Source: BS750m-G28 sp035527235
GTDB lineage: Archaea > Thermoproteota > Bathyarchaeia > TCS64
Reading direction: 5' to 3'
Length of the DNA: 11,251 bases
Assembly (NCBI GenBank): GCA_035527235.1
Contig: DATLAV010000068.1
Location: 1-11,251 of the forward strand
The position numbers and the translations under genes are program-made. The notes beneath the pieces are model-generated. The model ran no database searches and had not been told where the DNA came from. It saw nothing but the letters and a program-made list of their open reading frames with translations. Of the stretch, positions 1-4,399 are shown piece by piece. The number at the start of each line of letters is the position of its first letter. The first letter of the stretch is position 1.

Positions 1-1
1 C

Positions 2-649
2 TCCTACTTCAACGGGGCGGCGGCCCGCTACGCCTTCGAGACCAACGGGATAGAAATCCCCCTGACCTCCGGCGGGAGTCCCGACTACGACATAGTCATC
101 CCCAAGTTAATCATGCTCGTGCTGCCGACGGTCATCGGCGCTGTCTACCTCTCCGCGGTCATAGCAGCCTCCCAGTCGACGGCGGACGCGGTCATCCTGA
201 TGGCGAGCTTCGGCGTGGCCAGGGACATCTACCAGAAGCTGATCAACCCCGACGTTGACGATGAAAAGATCCTCCAGCTCAGCAAGATCGCCACGGCGGG
301 GGTGACCTTCGCCGGCCTCGTCCTCGCCTACTTCAGGCCTAAGGCGATCCTGGACCTGGCTATGATCTCCTGGGCCTGCCTCTCGGCAGCGATAATGGCG
401 CCCTTCCTCTATGGCATCTTCTGGAAGAAGGCGACGAGCACGGCGGCGGCGTTCGTCTCCGTCACCGCCTTCCTGTTGGCTGTGGCCTGGGGGCCCTGGT
501 TTCTTAACAGGCCATACGGGATGCACGAGTTCCTGGTGAGCCAGATCTACGCCTGGGTCGCCTTCCCCATAGTCAACTACGTTGCCAGGTCCAGGGGCTC
601 GGGTGCGATAGACGAGGGGCTGGTCGAAAGGCTCTGGAACTCGCTGTGA
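2..649 (+). CDS. Sodium:solute symporter (SSS family), C-terminal part, cut by window edge
   Basis: The open frame is already open at the left edge and ends at TGA 647-649, so only the last ~215 residues are present. It encodes several hydrophobic membrane segments. The segment at about 161-205 carries AASQSTADAVILMAS, the SSS helix with the adjacent Ser-Thr (codons 176-181) that in E. coli PutP (Ser340/Thr341) binds Na+. It is followed by the typical cytoplasmic 'ARDIYQKLINPD' stretch. A further segment (PFLYGIFWKKATSTAAAF) and a short hydrophilic C-terminus match the usual family ending. The protein should couple Na+ entry to uptake of an organic solute at the cytoplasmic membrane. The substrate cannot be read from this part, because most substrate-contacting helices lie outside the window. 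The gene is convergent with the SoxB-like gene, with only 9 bases between stops. The ATG at 113 is internal and not a start. Confidence 0.88.
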   Translation, partial: SYFNGAAARYAFETNGIEIPLTSGGSPDYDIVIPKLIMLVLPTVIGAVYLSAVIAASQSTADAVILMASFGVARDIYQKLINPDVDDEKILQLSKIATAGVTFAGLVLAYFRPKAILDLAMISWACLSAAIMAPFLYGIFWKKATSTAAAFVSVTAFLLAVAWGPWFLNRPYGMHEFLVSQIYAWVAFPIVNYVARSRGSGAIDEGLVERLWNSL

Positions 650-658
650 CCCTGGAGC

Positions 659-2107
659 TCAGATCGGCACCACGGAGTTCACGTAACCCGGTGCGACCGG
701 GCTATTCCTCGCGAGGTAGTCGACGAGGACGTCGACGGCCCGCCCGTTCAGGTTCTCCCTCTCCCTGCCGAACTTCGATGGCACTCCCTGGGTGGTCAGG
801 AAGCACGCCCTGTACGTACGCCTCTTATCGAGCCTCTTACCACCCACGTAAAGTTCCTGTATGCGCCTGCCCTCTGGGCTCTCCACCTTGAAGTAGACGT
901 TGATGCCTGAGCACCTCTTTACGTAGCCCCCCATCTGACTGTACGGGTTCCGTGAGAAGGTGTGTTCCAGGTTCTCCTCCATCATGAGTAGCAGTTCCTC
1001 ACCTGTCAGCTTGCAGACGGAGACCGACGGATTTGTGGGGATAATGTTCCAGGCGTCGCTGAGCCTGATCGGTCCGGAGGTGACAGGGGCGCCGTACCGC
1101 CAGCCGTTGGAGAAGCCGACCTCGGCGCCGGTGTACTCCATGATCGAGTCCAGGAGCAGGTTGTCCATCGTCGACTCAAGAACCCGGCTCCTGTTCAGCG
1201 CCGTCTTGGTGACGCCCACAAGGCCATCGAGTTTGTCCCTGTGGGATCTGAGGGTCCTGTCCACCATGTCCTCGACGCCGGGGTCAGGCTCGACGGACTC
1301 CTCCACGGTGATGAGATCGTGGCGGAATCCCTCGACCCCCCGGTCCGAAATCTTGAGGTCGAGCCTGCCGATGAAGGAGCCGTGGCAGCCCGACTGGATG
1401 ACGATAGCCCCGTTCACGTTGACTGCCTCGTAGACCCTGTTGTGGGTGTGGCCACTGAGGAGCACGTCGATGCCGTCGACCTCAGATGCGAGCTGAAGCT
1501 CCTGGGGGTAGCCGAGGTGGGAGAGGACGACGACGAGGTCCACCCTCTCCTCTCCGCGCAGCTCCTCGATATACCCAGGCAACTCCTCCCTGCCCAGGGT
1601 GAACCTGAGACCCTCGCTGAAGTGGGCCGGCATCGTCTTGTCGACGATGGTCGCAGCGATCCCAATCACACCCACCCTGACGCCGTTCCTCTCGACTACT
1701 GCGTATGGGGGGAAGGCTAGCTCCCTGTCGCTCTCCCTGTAGCAGTTGATGGCGAGCATCGGGTAGTCGAGCCTGTCCACGATCCTCTGGAACTGCCGTG
1801 GGCCGTAGGCGAACTCCCAGTGGGCAGTCATCCCGTCGAAGGCGAGGTGGTTGAGCATTGGGACCATAGCTTCGCCGCGGCTGTCCACAGCGGGAAACGT
1901 TCCATGGATCGTGTCTCCATTGTCCAGGGCGATGACGGAGTCGCGCCGTTCTTCCCTGATCTCGTTGAATAGCGTGGAGATGCGTGCGTACCCCCCTACG
2001 TTTCTGTAGACCTCCCTCTCGCCCTCCCAGAATAGCGCGGGATGCCTCTCGAGGTATCCGTGGCTGTCGTTGACCTGGAGAAGGGTCAGCTCCCTATCCT
2101 CGACCAT
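659..2107 (-). CDS. SoxB-like / 5'-nucleotidase family metallophosphoesterase
   Basis: About 482 residues with the two-domain layout of the UshA/SoxB family. Metallophosphatase motifs, numbered from the ATG: NDSHG (Asp14, His16), GD (Asp65), AHWEF (His96-Trp97-Glu98) where nucleotidases have GNHEF, LSH (His197) and GHTH (His220, His222). The C-terminal domain has GFSNGWRYG (~331-339) and NPYSQMGG (~387-394). From family knowledge, GHWEF and an NPxPYxQxGG stretch are typical of thiosulfohydrolase SoxB, so I read this as SoxB-like rather than a plain nucleotidase. Unlike periplasmic SoxB it has no signal peptide and should be cytoplasmic; no soxYZ, soxA or soxX is in the window. The start is chosen at ATG 2107, since a TATA-like box at 2139-2146 predicts transcription from about 2117. 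A TTG at 2116 would add three residues. It is divergent from the DUF3303/thioredoxin/YeeE genes. Alternative: a nucleotidase or cyclic phosphodiesterase acting on a phosphate ester. Confidence 0.82.
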   Translation of the reverse strand: MVEDRELTLLQVNDSHGYLERHPALFWEGEREVYRNVGGYARISTLFNEIREERRDSVIALDNGDTIHGTFPAVDSRGEAMVPMLNHLAFDGMTAHWEFAYGPRQFQRIVDRLDYPMLAINCYRESDRELAFPPYAVVERNGVRVGVIGIAATIVDKTMPAHFSEGLRFTLGREELPGYIEELRGEERVDLVVVLSHLGYPQELQLASEVDGIDVLLSGHTHNRVYEAVNVNGAIVIQSGCHGSFIGRLDLKISDRGVEGFRHDLITVEESVEPDPGVEDMVDRTLRSHRDKLDGLVGVTKTALNRSRVLESTMDNLLLDSIMEYTGAEVGFSNGWRYGAPVTSGPIRLSDAWNIIPTNPSVSVCKLTGEELLLMMEENLEHTFSRNPYSQMGGYVKRCSGINVYFKVESPEGRRIQELYVGGKRLDKRRTYRACFLTTQGVPSKFGRERENLNGRAVDVLVDYLARNSPVAPGYVNSVVPI

Positions 2108-2138
2108 GGAGACCAACGTAATCCGATACGGGATGGCG

Positions 2139-2146
2139 CCTTAAAC
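2139..2146 (-). promoter_or_regulatory. TATA-like box of the SoxB-like gene
   Basis: On the minus strand this reads GTTTAAGG, centred about 26 bases before position 2117. A transcript starting there would have a leader of about 10 bases before ATG 2107, or none before TTG 2116. No Shine-Dalgarno sequence is visible, which fits near-leaderless expression as is common in archaea. Confidence 0.5.
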
Positions 2147-2151
2147 GATTA

Positions 2152-2162
2152 CTGTCTGACAG
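2152..2162. promoter_or_regulatory. Palindrome CTGTC-T-GACAG, candidate operator between divergent promoters
   Basis: A perfect 5+1+5 palindrome lies 5 bases from the minus-strand TATA box (2139-2146) and 8 bases from the plus-strand one (from 2171). This is where a dimeric regulator could control both directions. The half-site with its preceding base, ACTGTCT, recurs directly at 2212-2218, and its inverse GACAGT occurs at 2596-2601 beside the thioredoxin TATA box. The function is inferred from position and symmetry only. Confidence 0.35.
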
Positions 2163-2170
2163 AGATCAAT

Positions 2171-2178
2171 GTTTAAAT
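2171..2178 (+). promoter_or_regulatory. TATA-like box of the DUF3303-like gene
   Basis: GTTTAAAT on the plus strand, centred near 2174, predicts transcription from about 2200. That leaves an unusually long leader (~58 bases) for this window, and the leader would begin at the hairpin 2199-2240. Confidence 0.5.
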
Positions 2179-2198
2179 CGGTTCGAGCCCTTGACTCT

Positions 2199-2240
2199 AT
2201 GGGCTCTACTAACTGTCTCGATTTGAGACCGTGAGCCCAT
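2199..2240 (+). promoter_or_regulatory. Nested hairpin in the 5' leader of the DUF3303-like gene
   Basis: ATGGGCTC (2199-2206) is perfectly complementary to GAGCCCAT (2233-2240). Inside this 8-bp stem a second stem, GTCTC (2215-2219) with GAGAC (2225-2229), closes a 5-base loop. The element ends 4 bases before the ribosome binding site GGAGAG. A second GAGCCC at 2185-2190 could pair with the same GGGCTC strand at the DNA level, or in RNA if transcription starts earlier. It may be a translational control element or an operator. It matches no riboswitch class I can name. Confidence 0.4.
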
Positions 2241-2244
2241 TAAT

Positions 2245-2250
2245 GGAGAG
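2245..2250 (+). promoter_or_regulatory. Ribosome binding site GGAGAG for the TTG start at 2259
   Basis: GGAGAG lies 8 bases before TTG 2259. It decides this start, since the frame has no ATG near its beginning. The ATG at 2243 is in another frame. Confidence 0.55.
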
Positions 2251-2258
2251 ACCGCGAT

Positions 2259-2540
2259 TTGAAGTACATCCTGAACTGGGAGATAGACCCCGACAGGTTC
2301 GACGAGGCCATCGAGAAGCTCAAGAGGATCGTCCCCGACGAATCAGGGACGTACCCGAAGAAACTAAGCGATAGCTTCTCGCTTGGAGGCGAGTTCAGGG
2401 GCTTCCGCCTAGTAGAGGCGACCTCCGAGCAGCAGATCAACCTGATGGTCAACGCAGCCCCTGAGATGCTGGTGAGCTTCGAGCCGATAATCGAGTTCCC
2501 CAAGGTCGTCGAGGCGTACCTGAAGGCCAAGTCATCCTGA
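2259..2540 (+). CDS. Small DUF3303-like protein
   Basis: 93 residues starting at TTG, supported by GGAGAG 8 bases upstream. The sequence begins MKYILNWEIDPDRFDEAIEK, a beta strand ending in a Trp followed by a helix. It continues through GGEFRGFRLVEA to a C-terminal VSFEPIIEFPKVVEAYL. This is the pattern of the DUF3303 family, small ferredoxin-like alpha-beta proteins that probably dimerise and whose biochemical role is not established. No signal peptide, membrane segment or catalytic cysteine is visible. It is the first plus-strand gene from the divergent promoter shared with the SoxB-like gene, and it lies 85 bases before the thioredoxin-like start. Family membership is judged from pattern memory; a link to sulfur metabolism is inferred from position only. 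Confidence 0.75.
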   Translation: MKYILNWEIDPDRFDEAIEKLKRIVPDESGTYPKKLSDSFSLGGEFRGFRLVEATSEQQINLMVNAAPEMLVSFEPIIEFPKVVEAYLKAKSS

Positions 2541-2586
2541 AAGGGTGAATCCCCTCCTATTTCTCATCTGTAAACTGAGTAATACG

Positions 2587-2594
2587 TTTAAAAC
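2587..2594 (+). promoter_or_regulatory. TATA-like box of the thioredoxin-like gene
   Basis: TTTAAAAC, centred near 2590, predicts transcription from about 2616. It is immediately followed by a small inverted repeat, CGAC-N6-GTCG (2595-2608), that contains GACAGT. The box lies inside the longest open frame (from GTG 2545), which argues that the long frame is not the true reading and that the start is at 2614 or 2626. Confidence 0.55.
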
Positions 2595-2625
2595 CGACAG
2601 TTTCGTCGATCAAATGGGAGCTCTT

Positions 2626-2982
2626 ATGGCGGAGATATCTGATATTCAGGCTGACTCCTTCGAGGATGAGGTGAAGAGGGCCGGGGGAGCCGTCGTCCTG
2701 GAGTTCTGGATCCGCTCCTGCAACGGCTGCCAAAAGTTCAAGCCCGTGTACGACAGGCTCCCCGAGGTGATGGGGGACCGGGTCAAGTTCCTCAGGATGA
2801 ACATGATGAAGAGCATCGAGAACCTGAGGCTGGCGGAGGGCATGGGGGTGGAGGAGACCCCGACTACGAAGGTCTTCTGCAATGGGGATGAGGCCGGAGA
2901 GATCGTGGGGTACAGGCCCCTGGAGGAGGCGGTGCAGGAGATCGATGGTGCCCTCAGCGACACGGCGTGCGCCTTATCCTGA
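2626..2982 (+). CDS. Thioredoxin-like protein with CNGC active site
   Basis: 118 residues from ATG 2626, which has GGGAG (2616-2620) five bases upstream. ATG 2614 would be a leaderless alternative adding four residues. The frame stays open back to GTG 2545, but a TATA-like box sits within that extension. The fold is a complete single thioredoxin domain: VVLEFWIRSCNGCQKFKPVY places the redox cysteines at 32 and 35, the same positions as in E. coli TrxA, with WIRS-CNGC in place of WAEWCGPC. The cis-proline loop is EETPTTKVF, and a C-terminal helix follows. It should be a cytoplasmic thiol-disulfide carrier. Reduced by a thioredoxin reductase, it could serve a sulfur enzyme, for example by taking persulfide or sulfane sulfur from the YeeE/YedE products encoded next to it. 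The divergent CNGC motif and context suggest a dedicated rather than housekeeping thioredoxin. Confidence 0.85.
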   Translation: MAEISDIQADSFEDEVKRAGGAVVLEFWIRSCNGCQKFKPVYDRLPEVMGDRVKFLRMNMMKSIENLRLAEGMGVEETPTTKVFCNGDEAGEIVGYRPLEEAVQEIDGALSDTACALS

Positions 2983-3023
2983 AGATAAAATTCGGGAAGA
3001 GAGCGTTGGAATAGAAACTAAAG

Positions 3024-3033
3024 CTAAATATTT
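3024..3033 (+). promoter_or_regulatory. TATA-like box of the YeeE/YedE pair
   Basis: CTAAATATTT, centred near 3029, lies in the 78-base gap after the thioredoxin-like gene. Transcription would start near 3055, just before ATG 3061, giving a nearly leaderless message. The pair could therefore be expressed both with the thioredoxin gene and on its own. Confidence 0.45.
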
Positions 3034-3060
3034 TTCAATAGCGGTTCCGTTTTTTCAAAC

Positions 3061-3516
3061 ATGTTTCCTTTAGGCATCTACCCCTACATCATCGGGGGGC
3101 TCATCATCGGCATCGGCGTCGCCTTCGTCTACATCATGACAGGGCTCCACTCCACCCAGAGCAGCTTCTTCAGCAGCACCATCTCTTACTTCTCCAAGAT
3201 CCCCTACTTCCAGAGGAAGACATACATCGACAGCCGGGAGTGGAGGCTCTACTTCGCTGCGGGTGTCATCCTTGGGGCGGTGGTCTACGCGTTGACCATC
3301 TCCGGGTTCTGGACGACGGATGTCCAGCTCTGGAGGATCCTCATCGGCGGATTCCTCGTCGGCTTCGGCACCAGGCTCTCAAGCGGATGCACCTCGGGCC
3401 ACGGCATCAGCGGCCTCGCCTCACTGTCGACGACCTCCCTCCTCGCCGTCATCACCTTCATCGTCTTCGGGGTAATCTCGGCCAATATAGTGCAGTTCCT
3501 AGGGGTGCTACCGTGA
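3061..3516 (+). CDS. YeeE/YedE family half-transporter, first subunit (sulfur transport)
   Basis: 151 residues with about four membrane segments (roughly 7-28, 64-82, 90-108, 124-147). The family signature GFGTRLSSGCTSGHGISGL places the conserved cysteine at 110. YeeE/YedE (formerly DUF395, sulf_transp) proteins are sulfur-compound transporters. The single-chain member TsuA imports thiosulfate through a path lined by conserved cysteines. Here the family's usual two halves are separate genes: this one carries the GCTSGHG half and the next carries the GQCPG half, so the two should form one transporter. The hydrophilic stretch between the first and second segments (~30-62) contains many Ser and Tyr. 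The start at ATG 3061 follows a TATA-like box by about 30 bases. The stop overlaps the start of the next gene. The substrate (thiosulfate, or another sulfur species such as persulfide) is inferred from the family. Confidence 0.88.
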   Translation: MFPLGIYPYIIGGLIIGIGVAFVYIMTGLHSTQSSFFSSTISYFSKIPYFQRKTYIDSREWRLYFAAGVILGAVVYALTISGFWTTDVQLWRILIGGFLVGFGTRLSSGCTSGHGISGLASLSTTSLLAVITFIVFGVISANIVQFLGVLP

Positions 3517-3920
3517 ACAAACGTAACATCGTCCTCTTTATCGGGGGCCTCATCTTCGGCTTCGGGCTTGCCTGGGGCGGCATGGCGAAGCCCGAGATCG
3601 TCTTAAACTTCCTTCAGCTCAAGGACTATGGGCTATTGCTTCTCATGGGCGCCGCCAGCATGACCGCATTCGTTGCCATCAACATAGTCCCCAGGTTTCT
3701 CCCCGAGCCCATCCTGGGAGGGGAGTTCAAGCCCAGGACCCGCCAGCTCTCCAGGAACACGATACTGGGCGCCGTCATCTTCGGCCTCGGGTGGGGGCTC
3801 TCCGGGCAGTGCCCCGGCTCCTCCCTCGCCAGCCTCGGCATCGGCAACCTGATGATAATTCCCGGGATCGCAGCCATGTTCATAGGCGCATACGCGATGG
3901 GCCGCTTCTTCGGCTCCTAA
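3513..3920 (+). CDS. YeeE/YedE family half-transporter, second subunit (sulfur transport)
   Basis: 135 residues from GTG 3513, which overlaps the previous stop as GTGA and implies translational coupling and equal dosage. The reading frame is open further upstream to ATG 3240, but that stretch is antisense-like and unlike any protein; the membrane protein begins NKRNIVLFIGGLIFGFG. There are about four membrane segments (5-23, 40-60, 83-100, 113-133). The signature GLGWGLSGQCPGSSLASLG places the conserved cysteine at 100, and an early LAWGGMAKPEIVLNFL motif matches the second-half YeeE/YedE consensus. It probably pairs with the upstream subunit in the membrane to carry a reduced sulfur compound into the cell. 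A seven-T tract eight bases after the stop should end the transcript. Confidence 0.88.
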   Translation: MNKRNIVLFIGGLIFGFGLAWGGMAKPEIVLNFLQLKDYGLLLLMGAASMTAFVAINIVPRFLPEPILGGEFKPRTRQLSRNTILGAVIFGLGWGLSGQCPGSSLASLGIGNLMIIPGIAAMFIGAYAMGRFFGS

Positions 3921-3927
3921 CCTACCA

Positions 3928-3934
3928 TTTTTTT
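3928..3934 (+). terminator. T-tract terminator after the YeeE/YedE pair
   Basis: Seven consecutive T on the plus strand begin eight bases after the stop of the second YeeE/YedE gene, in the 71-base gap between convergent genes. Archaeal RNA polymerase stops at such U-tracts without a hairpin. A small inverted repeat, AACTG-N5-CAGTT (3940-3954), follows and might act on either strand. Confidence 0.55.
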
Positions 3935-3991
3935 ATTGTAACTGGGTCACAGTTCCCTTTGCATAACTCCGTCTATAGGAGGGGATCTTAG

Positions 3992-4339
3992 CTATCCTAC
4001 CCCCGAACGGTCCACCGCTATGATCGGCACATTGGCTGTAGCCTCAAGCTCCCCCCTGAGCGCCTCGACTAGTATCTCAAGGCCTGGAACGCCGGTGTGG
4101 CCCATATCGCCCGCGGAGGTCGTGACGAGGACGAGGTCGGGCTCCACCCAAGCAAGGACCTCCCCGAGGTCACGGGGTGTAAGCTCCTTCTTGTAGTCCA
4201 CGGACTCGATTATCCCTTGCTCGATGGCGTAGGGCTCGTCCCTCGGGTCCACGGTGAGGACCGTCAATGCGGGGTTCTTCTTAAGCTGCAGGAGCACCTT
4301 GGCGCCGACACGCCCGGCCCCGACTACAAGTATCTTCAA
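3992..4339 (-). CDS. Stand-alone TrkA-N-like NAD-binding protein
   Basis: 115 residues forming one Rossmann domain. MKILVVGAGRVG gives the dinucleotide loop (Gly7, Gly9, Gly12), Asp31 stands at the end of the second strand where NAD ribose is usually bound, and DLVLVTTSAGD and VPIIAVD are later strands. This is the size of a TrkA-N (RCK N-terminal) domain, but no TrkA-C domain or membrane part is attached. TrkA-N proteins sense NAD(H) and gate K+ or other ion transporters. The start is TTG at 4339, supported by a strong GGAGGT six bases upstream. It lies 60 bases behind the DASS-type transporter gene with no TATA-like box between, so the two are probably co-transcribed. Regulation of that transporter by this protein is inference. 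It could instead be an uncharacterised small NAD(P)-dependent enzyme, but no catalytic domain is present. Confidence 0.75.
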   Translation of the reverse strand: MKILVVGAGRVGAKVLLQLKKNPALTVLTVDPRDEPYAIEQGIIESVDYKKELTPRDLGEVLAWVEPDLVLVTTSAGDMGHTGVPGLEILVEALRGELEATANVPIIAVDRSGVG

Positions 4340-4345
4340 GGATCT

Positions 4346-4351
4346 ACCTCC
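4346..4351 (-). promoter_or_regulatory. Ribosome binding site GGAGGT deciding a TTG start
   Basis: On the minus strand GGAGGT stands six bases before TTG 4339. It is the best Shine-Dalgarno sequence in the window, as expected for an internal gene of an operon, whereas several promoter-proximal genes here lack one. Confidence 0.7.
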
Positions 4352-4367
4352 GAGAACAATCGCTCAA

Positions 4368-4381
4368 GGCGGTTTCCCGCC
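4368..4381 (-). promoter_or_regulatory. GAAA-tetraloop hairpin between transporter and TrkA-N genes
   Basis: On the minus strand the RNA would read GGCGG-GAAA-CCGCC: five G-C pairs closed by a GNRA tetraloop. It starts 18 bases after the DASS stop codon and ends 16 bases before GGAGGT. It may set the relative expression of the two genes or protect an RNA end. No U-tract follows, so a plain terminator is unlikely. Confidence 0.4.
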
Positions 4382-4399
4382 GATGAAACTTCAATCAAC

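Noticed and set aside
2180..2190. GGTTCGAGCCC resembling a tRNA T-arm
   Set aside because: The flanking bases cannot form the five-pair T stem, and no acceptor stem, D-arm or anticodon arm can be found around it.
3240..3512. Upstream extension of the second YeeE/YedE frame
   Set aside because: It overlaps the first YeeE/YedE gene entirely and reads as a His/Arg-rich shadow. The protein begins at GTG 3513 with the GTGA overlap.
3978..3984. AGGAGGG as a plus-strand ribosome binding site
   Set aside because: No plausible plus-strand gene follows; the region downstream is the 3' end of the minus-strand TrkA-N-like gene.
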